Part shown: positions 1-7,908 of the stretch, one piece after another
Position numbering within the stretch: the stretch's first letter is position 1
Layout of the letters: each line of letters begins with the position of its first letter
Assembly (NCBI GenBank): GCA_002356455.1
Contig: AP017968.1
Location: 3,658,001 to 3,722,000, forward strand
Direction of reading: 5' to 3'
Source of the DNA: Fusobacterium varium
GTDB lineage: Bacteria; Fusobacteriota; Fusobacteriia; Fusobacteriales; Fusobacteriaceae
DNA: 64,000 nucleotides
The notes under the pieces: model-generated
The model's input: only the letters and a program-made list of their open reading frames with translations
What the model was told of the DNA's origin: nothing
Databases searched by the model: none
Made by a program: the position numbers and the translations under genes

Positions 1-146
1 TGTCCCAATATAACAAACCATCCATTTCTAGAATATATAAAACATATTTTTAAAATTCCTGCTGATATTCCAATAACAATAAGAAAAAATATACCCATTA
101 CAACAGATATAGTCCCCATAAGATTTTCTTCATAGTTTATCTTCAT
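1..146 (-). CDS. Partial membrane protein, 3' end outside the window
   Basis: The ATG lies at 146-144 and is preceded on the minus strand by a GGAG/AAGG ribosome-binding site. About 48 residues are visible, starting MKINYEENLMGTISVVMG and continuing with a long hydrophobic stretch, so the start of a membrane protein with at least one N-terminal membrane segment is likely. The family cannot be named from this fragment. It lies 65 bp downstream of the TauE/SafE gene on the same strand, so the two may be co-transcribed. Confidence 0.55.
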   Translation of the reverse strand, partial: MKINYEENLMGTISVVMGIFFLIVIGISAGILKICFIYSRNGWFVILG

Positions 147-211
147 CCTTTTCTCCCCATATTTTGAAGTAATTTTTTAAGTATAGTCTTATAATTAGAG
201 AATACTGAATT

Positions 212-997
212 CTATTTCATAAAGATATATGCATTATAAATATTTATAAATACTATAACCAGCATTAATCCCATAAAAAGCTTATCTACTTTTTCTTCTG
301 CCATCTTTTTATTAACTATGCTTCCAGCCATTCCACCACATATTCCCCCCAGCACCATAAGTCCAAGATAAAGAATGCTTACATCTGGAATTTTTCTCGC
401 AAATATAGTATGACCCAGACTTGCTATCTGTGAAAATAATATTATATAAATAGAATTAATTGCAGCTTCTTTAGTAGTCATTGAAAAAAAGAAAATCAAT
501 ATAACAAGATTGATAGGTCCTCCTCCAATTCCTAAAAATGATGAAAATATTCCTAAAATGACTCCAATAATAAAACATAAAATCTTATTTTTAAAATTAT
601 GTGTCCTAATCTCATTTTTTTTAGCTGTATATATCAAAGTTCCTAATGTTATAAATATCATAACAACTGATTGAACAGCTCCTGTTTTATTTTCATTTTG
701 AAGAGTTTCCTTCACAACCTGAAACATGACCTTTCCGCTCATTCCCCCTAATACACTACCTAGAGCAAGCCATGTAGTAATTTTTGTATTTATCTTTACT
801 GTACTGTTTTTCATTGCTTTAGCTACAGAAATAACAGACATAGAAAGAACTGTACATCCAGATAAAAAACTTATAGCTGTTACGCTCATAGTTCCTGTTG
901 CATCAAGAACAGGTTTAATTATCACTCCCCCACCTATACCACATATTGAACCTACAAGAGAAGAAAAAAAACTGACCATTAAAAAAATAACTGACAT
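212..997 (-). CDS. TauE/SafE family anion/sulfite exporter-like membrane protein
   Basis: A protein of 261 residues that is almost wholly hydrophobic, with about seven to eight membrane segments. Two copies of a Gly-rich turn are visible, GIGGG near residue 21 and GIGGGP near residue 156, matching the internal duplication of TauE/SafE proteins. Family members move sulfite, sulfoacetate or other small organic anions across the inner membrane; the substrate here is unknown. The ATG follows a GGGGG ribosome-binding site by about six bases. It is divergent from thyA, with about 200 bp between. Family assignment is firm, substrate is not. Confidence 0.85.
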   Translation of the reverse strand: MSVIFLMVSFFSSLVGSICGIGGGVIIKPVLDATGTMSVTAISFLSGCTVLSMSVISVAKAMKNSTVKINTKITTWLALGSVLGGMSGKVMFQVVKETLQNENKTGAVQSVVMIFITLGTLIYTAKKNEIRTHNFKNKILCFIIGVILGIFSSFLGIGGGPINLVILIFFFSMTTKEAAINSIYIILFSQIASLGHTIFARKIPDVSILYLGLMVLGGICGGMAGSIVNKKMAEEKVDKLFMGLMLVIVFINIYNAYIFMK

Positions 998-1131
998 ATT
1001 TTACCCCCAAAAAAACTTTTATATTACCCCTTTTCAATAATTATATTTGTTTTCTTATAAAAAATCAACCTTCATTCTTTTTATAATCTGCTATTTTTCC
1101 TTTTTTAGTAAACTATATCAAATTTCCCTCT

Positions 1132-1160
1132 TTGTAATATTTATAAATTTATGATAAAAT
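1132..1160 (+). promoter_or_regulatory. Sigma-70-type promoter for thyA-folA
   Basis: TTGTAA at 1132-1137 and TAAAAT at 1155-1160 are separated by 17 bp. The expected start near 1167 gives a leader of about 30 nt with an AAAGGAG ribosome-binding site before the thyA ATG. Confidence 0.65.
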
Positions 1161-1197
1161 ATAACGATAAAAATTTAATTATTCAAAGGAGCTGAGT

Positions 1198-2022
1198 ATG
1201 ACTAAATTTGATAAGATATATAAAGAAATCATTGAAACTATAGATAAAAAAGGAATATGGAGTGAAGGAAATGTCAGAACTAGATATGCTGATGGAACTC
1301 CTGCTCACTATAAAAGTTATATTGGATATCAATTTAGACTTGATAATTCTACTGATGAAGCACATCTTATTACTACTAGATTTGCTCCCAATAAGGCTCC
1401 TATCAGAGAACTTTATTGGATATGGATAATGCAGTCTAATGATGTAGACGAATTGAATAAGTTAAAATGTAAATTCTGGGATGAATGGAAAATGGATGAT
1501 GGTACTATTGGAAAAGCTTATGGGTATCAAATAGCAAAGCAAACATTTGGGTATAAAAACCAGCTTGATTATGTAATAGAGGAATTGAAAAAAAATCCTA
1601 ACAGTCGTAGAATTATGACAGAAATCTGGATACCCGAAGATCTTGATAAAATGGCCCTAACTCCTTGTGTACACCTTACTCAATGGAGTATAATTGGAAA
1701 CAAACTTTACCTTGAAGTAAGACAGAGAAGCTGTGATGTAGCCCTTGGACTTGTAGCTAATGTATTTCAATATTCTATACTTCATAAGTTAGTGGCTATG
1801 GAATGTAATCTGGAACCTGCTGAAATTATATGGAATATTCATAATGTACATATTTATGACAGACATATGCCTGAACTTTTAGAACAGATAAAAAGACCTT
1901 CAATTGATGGAGCAACTGTAAAAATTGAAAACTTTAAATCTATCTATGATTTTAAACCTGATGATGTAATTGTTGAAAACTATCAATATGGAGATAAAAT
2001 TTCTTATGAGGTGGCAATATAA
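1198..2022 (+). CDS. thyA: Thymidylate synthase (ThyA type)
   Basis: Makes dTMP from dUMP using methylenetetrahydrofolate, leaving dihydrofolate. The 274-residue length fits ThyA. The catalytic cysteine is in LTPCVH (about residue 160), followed by RQRSCDVALGL with the conserved RS.D dUMP-binding residues and a later HIYDRH. The cysteine context is PCVH rather than PCH, and the usual G.P.N reads GLVAN, so this is a diverged form, perhaps nearer the Bacillus/phage phi3T type than the E. coli type (inference). AAAGGAG precedes the ATG. Its stop overlaps the folA start by one base (TAATG), so product dihydrofolate and its recycler are translationally coupled. Confidence 0.93.
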   Translation: MTKFDKIYKEIIETIDKKGIWSEGNVRTRYADGTPAHYKSYIGYQFRLDNSTDEAHLITTRFAPNKAPIRELYWIWIMQSNDVDELNKLKCKFWDEWKMDDGTIGKAYGYQIAKQTFGYKNQLDYVIEELKKNPNSRRIMTEIWIPEDLDKMALTPCVHLTQWSIIGNKLYLEVRQRSCDVALGLVANVFQYSILHKLVAMECNLEPAEIIWNIHNVHIYDRHMPELLEQIKRPSIDGATVKIENFKSIYDFKPDDVIVENYQYGDKISYEVAI

Positions 2023-2501
2023 TGAGTAAACCAAAGTTAAATATGATAGTATGTGTGGCAGAAAATAATTTAATAGGTGATAGAGTTCCAGAAGGAAATG
2101 GACTTTTATGGCATTCTATGGAAGAATTAAACTACTATAAATCTAAAACTATTGGAAATGTAGTTTTATTTGGAGAAAATACAGCTAAATATGTTCCAAT
2201 TAATTTAATGAAAAAGAATAGGGAGGTAATAGTCCTTACTCTTGATTCCAAGCTTGAAGATATTATGAAACACTACAAAGATAGTGGAAAAGATATCTTT
2301 ATATGTGGAGGATATACTATTTATAAATATTATCTAGATAATTATGAAATAGATGAGATTTATATCTCTAAATTAAAACCTCATGTAAAGGTGGCTCATG
2401 CTGCTAATCCTCTTTATTTTCCTGATGTTGAAAAGTATGGATATAAGCTTACATCTGAAACTGATTATAATGATTTTACTGCAACAATATATAAAAAGTA
2501 A
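2022..2501 (+). CDS. folA: Dihydrofolate reductase
   Basis: Reduces the dihydrofolate released by ThyA back to tetrahydrofolate with NADPH. The 159-residue length is typical. Visible signatures are the N-terminal MIVCVAENNLIG strand, LLWHSMEELNYYK (usually LPWH..E/D..FK, with the substrate-binding acid here Glu) and IFICGGYTIYKYYL, the NADPH-binding GG followed by a helix. The start overlaps the thyA stop. A Rho-independent terminator follows at once, so thyA-folA forms a closed two-gene operon. Confidence 0.9.
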   Translation: MSKPKLNMIVCVAENNLIGDRVPEGNGLLWHSMEELNYYKSKTIGNVVLFGENTAKYVPINLMKKNREVIVLTLDSKLEDIMKHYKDSGKDIFICGGYTIYKYYLDNYEIDEIYISKLKPHVKVAHAANPLYFPDVEKYGYKLTSETDYNDFTATIYKK

Positions 2502-2511
2502 TTTATAAGTG

Positions 2512-2552
2512 AACCTGAATGTTAGGTAACTCTAACAATTCAGGTTTTTTTA
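2512..2552 (+). terminator. Rho-independent terminator of thyA-folA
   Basis: Arms AACCTGAATGTTAG and CTAACAATTCAGGTT pair over about 14 bp with one bulged base and are followed by a T-run. Confidence 0.85.
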
Positions 2553-2628
2553 TTATTTATCAAATAGCCTTTATAACTAATTTTTTCTCTTTATATTTTA
2601 ATAAGTTACCTATAAAAAAAAGAAACAT

Positions 2629-2657
2629 TTGACATTAATGGAAAATAATATTACAAT
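2629..2657 (+). promoter_or_regulatory. Promoter of the YhdH-type reductase
   Basis: TTGACA at 2629-2634 and TACAAT at 2652-2657 with 17 bp between, one of the strongest consensus matches in the window. The start would fall near 2664, just before the palindrome at 2671-2686. Confidence 0.75.
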
Positions 2658-2670
2658 CAATATATTAAAA

Positions 2671-2686
2671 AGTACGATACCGTACT
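2671..2686 (+). promoter_or_regulatory. Palindromic operator candidate just after the promoter
   Basis: AGTACG and CGTACT form a perfect 6-bp inverted repeat around a 4-bp centre (ATAC), placed at about +7 to +22 and just before the GGAGG ribosome-binding site. A repressor bound here would block initiation or early elongation. GTAC-centred palindromes are known for HxlR-type quinone or diamide sensors, which would suit a quinone/enoyl reductase target; that link is inference. Confidence 0.5.
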
Positions 2687-2701
2687 ATTTGGAGGTGGCA
2701 A

Positions 2702-3688
2702 ATGAATTTTAGATCTTTAAGAATTTATGAAGAAAATGGTGCTTTTATTAGAAAAATTGTTGAAAGAAATATTAATGAACTTCCTGATGGAGAAGTTCTA
2801 ATCAAAGTTAAATATTCATCCCTTAACTATAAAGATGCTTTATCTTGTATAGGAAACAAAGGAGTAACTAGAGAATATCCTCATACTCCTGGAATAGATG
2901 CTGCTGGTATTGTAGAAGATTCTAATGTTCCCGAATTTACTAAAGGTGAAGAAGTTTTTATTACTGGATATGATTTAGGTATGAATACTGATGGGGGATT
3001 TGGAGAATATGTAAGAGTACCTGCAAATTGGGTAGTTAAAAAACCTGTGAATCTTTCTTTAAAAGAAGCCATGATATATGGTACAGCTGGATTCACTTCT
3101 GCTTTGTCTGTTTTTGAACTTATAAAAGAAGTGACTCCTGAAGATGGAGATATTTTAGTTATTGGTGCTGGTGGAGGTGTAGGAAGCCATTCTGTTAAGT
3201 TTCTTACTAAACTAGGATATAATGTTACTGCAGTAGTAAATGATGAAAAAGGTATCAAATATGCAAAGGAACTTGGAGCTTCTGCATGCATACTAAGAGA
3301 TGAAATATATGATAAATCTGGTAAACCTATGCTAAAACAAAAATGGGCTGGTGTTATTGATACAGTAGGAGGCAACCCTCTATCTACTGCAATAAGGTCA
3401 CTTAAATATGCTGGAGTAGTTACTACATGTGGAAATATAGCTGGTGGGGATATTCCAAATGCTAATGTATACCCTTTTATATTGAGAAGTGTAAAACTTA
3501 TAGGAATAGATTCTGTTCAATGTCCTATGAAAAAAAGAAAAGAAGTCTGGGATACTTTAGCTGAAAAATGGAAAGGTGAGAATTTAGAGAAAGGTATTGA
3601 AGAAGTAAGCCTTGAAGAAATCTCTCATTCGGTAGATAAAATGCTTGCTCAACAGCTTATAGGAAGAGTTATTCTTAAGTATAAATAA
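2702..3688 (+). CDS. YhdH/YhfP-family zinc-independent alcohol dehydrogenase-like oxidoreductase (acrylyl-CoA reductase/quinone oxidoreductase)
   Basis: A 328-residue medium-chain dehydrogenase of the YhdH/AcuI branch, which uses NADPH to reduce acrylyl-CoA or related enones. The N-terminal GroES-like fold has SSLNYKDALSC and YPHTPGIDAAG, typical of this branch. The Rossmann fold carries the nucleotide motif GAGGGVGSHSVKFL at about residues 156-169. No structural zinc cysteine cluster is seen, as expected. GGAGG sits seven bases before the ATG. It is monocistronic, with its own promoter, a palindrome, and a terminator at 3733. The exact substrate is uncertain. Confidence 0.88.
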   Translation: MNFRSLRIYEENGAFIRKIVERNINELPDGEVLIKVKYSSLNYKDALSCIGNKGVTREYPHTPGIDAAGIVEDSNVPEFTKGEEVFITGYDLGMNTDGGFGEYVRVPANWVVKKPVNLSLKEAMIYGTAGFTSALSVFELIKEVTPEDGDILVIGAGGGVGSHSVKFLTKLGYNVTAVVNDEKGIKYAKELGASACILRDEIYDKSGKPMLKQKWAGVIDTVGGNPLSTAIRSLKYAGVVTTCGNIAGGDIPNANVYPFILRSVKLIGIDSVQCPMKKRKEVWDTLAEKWKGENLEKGIEEVSLEEISHSVDKMLAQQLIGRVILKYK

Positions 3689-3732
3689 TTTTAAAATAAA
3701 AAGTGATCATTAAAAAACTTTTTAAAAGTTCA

Positions 3733-3767
3733 GACTGTAGACAATTAAACTATCTACAGTCTTTTTT
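3733..3767 (+). terminator. Rho-independent terminator after the YhdH-type gene
   Basis: GACTGTAGA and TCTACAGTC form a perfect 9-bp stem followed by TTTTTT. Confidence 0.88.
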
Positions 3768-4164
3768 GTATTTAAAAATATGTTAAAATATTTTCAAAGA
3801 TAATGGATAGTTATGATGAAAATTAGAAATAAAGATAAAATATTGATACTCTTTTCTAATTTACTATTTGAAGTTATTTCTGAAAGAGCTATTTTTCTTT
3901 AAACTTTTTCATCTTTTTTTCAAATATTCTATAACTAAAAATATAAAACCTTTCAAATTCAGCTTTATAAAGTTTAGATATCTATTTAAAAAAATTTATA
4001 TATTTCAGAGAAATGTAAAACAACAACATAAAGTAGCTCTACATATTGAGAATATAGCAAGTGAAACAGCCTTCTACTCCCAGATGAAATTAAGACTAAA
4101 CTAAATCAATGTTTTGAAATGTCAAAAGATAATCCAAAGCACTGATTATTTTACAAGCACCCCA
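3768..4164. other. AT-rich stretch without a convincing gene, possibly decayed coding DNA
   Basis: Short open frames at 3813-3902 and 3868-4104 lack ribosome-binding sites and consist mostly of Phe, Lys and Ile, as random AT-rich DNA does. The part from about 4010 to 4150 is less AT-rich and reads like short broken coding pieces in different frames (for example PDEIKTKLNQCFEMSKDN), which might be remnants linked to the neighbouring foreign-looking island. No family could be recognised. Confidence 0.4.
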
Positions 4165-4716
4165 TCATGGATTAAAAAGAATCATGTGTAATATTGCTGT
4201 TTCATTACCAACATTTTTATATGAATGTACAGTATCAGCTCCAAATCGTATACTTTCACCCTTTTCAACCATAAAACTTTGACTGCCTGTATGAATCTCA
4301 ATTTTTCCCATAAAGATTGTAATGAATTCAATAGTCCCCTTTAAATGTGGTTCAGACTTCCAATAACTTCCTTCCTCTAATTCCAGATAATAGACTGCAA
4401 ACCTACGATTCTCATTATCTGGGAAAAGAGAGTAATTTTTTACTTTTCCTCCATCTTCAAGTAAAGGTTGAATTTCCAATGTTTTCACAATCTCATATGG
4501 ACTTTTTGGACGAACAGTTAAAGCATCAAATGGTACTTTCATTCCATTTGAAATTTTCCATAACGTAGAAATCGTCGGATTTCCATCACCACGTTCAATT
4601 TGTGCCAGCATGCTTTTACTAACACCACTCAATCTTACAAGCTCATCCATGCTTAATTTCTTTTCTTCACGCAGCCGTTTTATATTTTTAGCAACTATTA
4701 TATTCATTGAATTCAA
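4165..4716 (-). CDS. XRE-family transcriptional regulator with C-terminal cupin domain
   Basis: N-terminal helix-turn-helix (KNIKRLREEKKLSMDELVRLSG then SKSMLAQIERG) is followed by a cupin barrel with KSEPHLKGTIEF and VEKGESIRFGADTVHSY. Such regulators control adjacent catabolic or transport genes and sense small ligands in the cupin. The start is chosen at a TTG (4716), eight bases after GGGAG; the upstream ATG at 4743 has no ribosome-binding site, and an ATG at 4707 is the other choice. It is divergent from the SNF transporter and LysE exporter, its likely targets. Arginines are often CGN here (CGG, CGT), unlike the AGA of neighbouring genes, suggesting acquisition. Confidence 0.85.
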   Translation of the reverse strand: MNSMNIIVAKNIKRLREEKKLSMDELVRLSGVSKSMLAQIERGDGNPTISTLWKISNGMKVPFDALTVRPKSPYEIVKTLEIQPLLEDGGKVKNYSLFPDNENRRFAVYYLELEEGSYWKSEPHLKGTIEFITIFMGKIEIHTGSQSFMVEKGESIRFGADTVHSYKNVGNETAILHMILFNP

Positions 4717-4743
4717 AAAAGTCACTCCCTTTTCTCTTGACAT

Positions 4744-4851
4744 TATATTGTACTTGTTGTATCATTATATCGTAATAGTGCAATATAATAATATTTTTAT
4801 ATCATTATACAATTTTAATTTAGATTTGTAAAGAGGAAAGGAGGTATATCT
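4744..4851. promoter_or_regulatory. Divergent control region with direct repeats
   Basis: TATCATTATA occurs at 4760-4769 and again at 4800-4809, 40 bp apart, flanked outside by TTGTAT on the left and ATACAA on the right. This symmetric arrangement between the XRE-cupin regulator and its presumed target genes is a likely operator. TATAAT-like boxes exist on both strands but no single promoter stands out. Confidence 0.4.
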
Positions 4852-5038
4852 ATGATTCCAAATCTTAAAGAAGCAATGAATACAGATTTCATAAAAAAAT
4901 TCAAGAAAAAAATTTGCTACTGATTGCTGCCATAAGAACAGTGTGAAAGAGGTTGAAACGCTGGATATTGCATTAGATAATCTTATGCAGAAAACACTTG
5001 ATGTTATGAAAACCCTTACATATGTTCTTACTATTTAA
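4852..5038 (+). pseudogene. Broken short gene between the XRE regulator and the SNF transporter
   Basis: A strong ribosome-binding site (AAAGGAGG) precedes an ATG at 4852, but the frame ends after 23 codons (MIPNLKEAMNTDFIKKFKKK then a stop at 4921). An open stretch in another frame runs from a GTG at 4943 to a stop at 5038 (VKEVETLDIALDNLMQKTLD). The good initiation signal and coding-like continuation in a shifted frame suggest a frameshifted remnant of a small gene that once headed this operon. The product is not recognised. The first frame might instead be a short leader peptide. Confidence 0.4.
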
Positions 5039-5063
5039 TTCTAAAAGAGAGGAGGTCTAAAAT

Positions 5064-6431
5064 ATGAAACGAGAACATTTTTCATCACGGTTGGGATTTA
5101 TTTTAATCACTGCAGCCTGTTCTATTGGATTGGGAAACATTTGGAGATTTCCCTATATAACTGGAAAGTATGGTGGCGCATCCTTTGTCATTCTTTACTT
5201 GATTTTTTTAGTAATATTGGGGTTGCCAATTGTAGTAATGGAATTTGCGGTGGGTCGGGCAAGTCAACGAAGTACTGCGTTATCATTTAATATTTTGGAG
5301 CCAAAAGGAACAAAATGGCACTGGTTTAAGTATGCAACAATTATTGGAAATTATCTGCTGATGATGTTTTATACAGTAATTAGTGGTTGGTTGCTTTACT
5401 ACTTTTTAGAAATGGTAAAAGGCAGATTTGAAGAACTTACTTCAATTGAAGTTTCTCATGTATTCTCTGATTTGCTTGAAAACCCAGTTACCATGATCAC
5501 ATGCTCGTTTGTTGTGATTGTTGTTTCTTTTGCTATTTGTGCAATTGGCTTACAAAAAGGTGTGGAACGTGTTACTAAAATCATGATGTCATTATTATTT
5601 TGCCTTTTAATTGTTTTAGCTATCAGGTCTGTCATGCTCCCTAATGCAGAGACAGGGTTACGCTACTATCTTTATCCAGACTTTGGAGCCATGCTAAAAA
5701 TCGGAGTGGCTGAATGTATTTTTGCGGCCATGGGACAGGCATTTTTTACACTAAGTATTGGAATTGGTACATTATGTGTATTTGGTAGCCGAATTGACAA
5801 AAGCCATTCTCTAACTAGTGATGCAATATATATGGGTGTTCTTGACACTGTTGTTGCACTTGTTGCAGGTTTAATCATTTTTCCAGCCTGTTTTAGCTTT
5901 GGTGTGAAGCCAGACAGTGGTCCAAACCTATTATTTATTACATTACCAAATATTTTTAATGCCATGAACAATGGTCACCTTTGGGGAAGTTTATTTTTCC
6001 TGTTCATGGTATTTGCAGCTATTTCTACTGTCATAGCAGTCATTGAAAATATCATTACATATGGAATGGATTTAACAGGGTGTAACAGAAAAAAATCAGC
6101 TTTAACAAATCTTATAATACTGTTATTACTGTCATTACCTTGTGTATTTGGATTCAACCTATGGAAAAATTTTGAACCACTAGGAGATGGTACAAGTATC
6201 CTTGATTTAGAGGATTTCATTTTAAGCAATAATCTGCTCCCATTGGGAAGTTTGGTATTCCTCCTGTTTTGTACCAGACATTATGGGTGGGGGTGGAATA
6301 ATTTCCATAAAGAAACAACTATTGGAAAAGGCTTGCCATATCCAGGCTTTGCAAGAAAATACATCAGCTATATTTTGCCAATTATTGTACTTGTAATTTT
6401 TATAAGTGGTTATTTATCATTACTGAAATAA
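5064..6431 (+). CDS. Sodium-dependent transporter, SNF (neurotransmitter:sodium symporter) family
   Basis: A 455-residue polytopic protein with about 11-12 membrane segments. The start has the family hallmark RLGFILITAACSIGLGNIWRFP, where the unwound first helix binds Na+ and an amino acid, and GKYGGASFVILYLIF follows. Bacterial members (LeuT, TnaT, MhsT) import amino acids such as tryptophan, tyrosine or leucine with sodium. Ribosome-binding site GGAGG. Fifteen bases separate it from the LysE-type exporter downstream. CGN arginine codons are common, matching the rest of the 4165-7028 island. Substrate unknown; a hydrophobic or aromatic amino acid is likely. Confidence 0.92.
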   Translation: MKREHFSSRLGFILITAACSIGLGNIWRFPYITGKYGGASFVILYLIFLVILGLPIVVMEFAVGRASQRSTALSFNILEPKGTKWHWFKYATIIGNYLLMMFYTVISGWLLYYFLEMVKGRFEELTSIEVSHVFSDLLENPVTMITCSFVVIVVSFAICAIGLQKGVERVTKIMMSLLFCLLIVLAIRSVMLPNAETGLRYYLYPDFGAMLKIGVAECIFAAMGQAFFTLSIGIGTLCVFGSRIDKSHSLTSDAIYMGVLDTVVALVAGLIIFPACFSFGVKPDSGPNLLFITLPNIFNAMNNGHLWGSLFFLFMVFAAISTVIAVIENIITYGMDLTGCNRKKSALTNLIILLLLSLPCVFGFNLWKNFEPLGDGTSILDLEDFILSNNLLPLGSLVFLLFCTRHYGWGWNNFHKETTIGKGLPYPGFARKYISYILPIIVLVIFISGYLSLLK

Positions 6432-6446
6432 AAAAGGGGGGATATT

Positions 6447-7028
6447 ATGTTTCATTTATATGATTTTCTGATTTATTGCCTTATTACAGCTTATACACCA
6501 GGTGCAAACAATCTTCTTTCCATGAGCAATGCCATACGGCTGGGATTCTTTCGGAGTGTTCGTTTTAATCTTGGTATACTAACTGGATTTGCAATTGTTA
6601 CATCTGTTTGTACCGCATTTAGTACAATGCTCTATTCGCTTCTTCCTAAAGTAAAAATTGTCATGCAGATATTGGGTGCTGTTTATATGCTATACCTTGC
6701 ATGGAAAGTTTGGAAAAGTCCTTCTGAATTAAGTCCAGACAGTGGTAGAGAAGCCAGTTTTCTTTCAGGTATGATATTACAATTTGCCAATCCCAAAATT
6801 TATATTTATGCAATCACAGCAATGTCTCTTTATATCCTGCCAGTTTATTGTTCAGGAATAGCATTAATTGGGTTTACTGTCATACTATCTCTGATTGGCG
6901 CTTCAGGTTCTTTTGTATGGGCGTTATTTGGAGCAGTATTTTGTAAATTCTTCTCTAAACACACTAGGTTGGTAAATACTGTTATGGCTCTTTTACTCAT
7001 TTATTGTGCTGTTTCCCTATTTCATTAA
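6447..7028 (+). CDS. LysE/RhtB-family amino acid exporter
   Basis: 193 residues with five to six membrane segments. The N-terminus has the family motif TPGANNLLSMSNAIRLGF (commonly TPGPN near residue 18), and PKIYIYAITAMS follows in the middle. The family exports amino acids or homoserine lactones. Being in one operon with an amino-acid importer and under a cupin-type sensor, it may balance intracellular amino acid or analogue levels (inference). Ribosome-binding site GGGGGG. CGG/CGT codons in AIRLGFFRSVRF show the island's codon bias. Confidence 0.88.
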   Translation: MFHLYDFLIYCLITAYTPGANNLLSMSNAIRLGFFRSVRFNLGILTGFAIVTSVCTAFSTMLYSLLPKVKIVMQILGAVYMLYLAWKVWKSPSELSPDSGREASFLSGMILQFANPKIYIYAITAMSLYILPVYCSGIALIGFTVILSLIGASGSFVWALFGAVFCKFFSKHTRLVNTVMALLLIYCAVSLFH

Positions 7029-7199
7029 TTCTTAAATTTAATAATTTATTATCTGCCACATGATGAAAGCCATCGTACAATGGATATATTTTAATACCTT
7101 TATAGATATAGCAGCTTTGAGAGAATCAATTCTGCCATTTTTGTATAAAAATAACTAAACAAATGGATAGATTTATCTAGATATTGATCTACAGTCTGA

Positions 7200-7230
7200 G
7201 TTATTAAAAATAATTTTAATAACTGTTTTT
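7200..7230 (+). terminator. Rho-independent terminator of the SNF-LysE unit
   Basis: GTTATTAAAA at 7200-7209 and TTTTAATAAC at 7214-7223 form a perfect 10-bp stem followed by TGTTTTTTT. It is the first strong terminator after the LysE gene. Confidence 0.75.
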
Positions 7231-7269
7231 TTAATCTGCTTAATAAAGTTAAAAGTTTTATTTTTATTG

Positions 7270-7298
7270 TTGACTATTCATTAAATATGTGGTAAATC
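7270..7298 (+). promoter_or_regulatory. Promoter candidate for hutD-hutG
   Basis: TTGACT at 7270-7275 and TAAATC at 7293-7298 with a 17-bp spacer and an extended TGTGG before the -10. The -10 is poor, so the call is moderate. Confidence 0.45.
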
Positions 7299-7332
7299 TC
7301 TTATCAAGAAATTCTATAAAAGGAGAACATAA

Positions 7333-7881
7333 ATGATTGAAATTATAAAAAGTGATGCCTTTAAAAAAAGCACTTGGAGTGGAGGAACAACTACACAGCT
7401 ATACATTTATCCTCAAAATGCAGATTATCAAAAAAGAAATTTTAAATTCAGAATAAGTATAGCAACCACAGAACTTATGGAATCTACATTTACAAAACTG
7501 GAGGGAGTAAAAAGAATTATCTCTATACTTAAAGGAAATATGACTCTTTCTCATAAAAATAAATATGATATTACATTAGCCCCCTATAAAATAGATAGGT
7601 TCAGTGGAGACTGGGATACCGCTTCCAAAGGAAAGGTCAAAGATTTCAATCTTATGCTTAAAGATTGTGATGGCGATTTCTTATACAAAGAAATTAATGG
7701 TAATGAAAATATTATTTTAGGAGAAGAGGAATTAATATTTTTTATTTATTGTATTTCTGGTAAAATTGAAATATCTGGAAATTCATTATTTGAAAATGAG
7801 TTAGCTGTTGGAAAAGAAAAAAATATCAAAATATCTGGAAAAGACAGCAAAATATTTTATGGTTATATAACTAATTTATAA
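7333..7881 (+). CDS. hutD: HutD/Ves family cupin protein of the histidine utilisation pathway
   Basis: 182 residues. The opening KSTWSGGTTTQLYIYP is the HutD/Ves signature, followed by the FRISIATTE strand and LEGVKRIISILKGNMTLSH of the bicupin fold. HutD proteins accompany histidine catabolism genes and are proposed to buffer formiminoglutamate or similar intermediates; their role is not enzymatic as far as is known. Ribosome-binding site AAAAGGAG. It lies 27 bp ahead of hutG in the same direction, which supports the assignment. No hutH, hutU or hutI is present in the window. Confidence 0.87.
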   Translation: MIEIIKSDAFKKSTWSGGTTTQLYIYPQNADYQKRNFKFRISIATTELMESTFTKLEGVKRIISILKGNMTLSHKNKYDITLAPYKIDRFSGDWDTASKGKVKDFNLMLKDCDGDFLYKEINGNENIILGEEELIFFIYCISGKIEISGNSLFENELAVGKEKNIKISGKDSKIFYGYITNL

Positions 7882-7908
7882 TACAATTAAAATTACAGGA
7901 GGATTGGA

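Larger units (their letters stand above)
7029..7332. other. Intergenic region with a coding remnant, a terminator and the hutD promoter
   Basis: A 32-codon frame at 7060-7158 (MMKAIVQWIYFNTFIDIAAL...) has no ribosome-binding site and looks like the 3' end of a lost gene. A terminator hairpin lies at 7200-7230. A promoter candidate for hutD is at 7270-7298. Nothing else was seen. Confidence 0.45.

Noticed and set aside
3868-4104. 78-codon plus-strand frame
   Set aside because: No ribosome-binding site; Phe/Lys/Ile-rich composition as expected for random AT-rich DNA.
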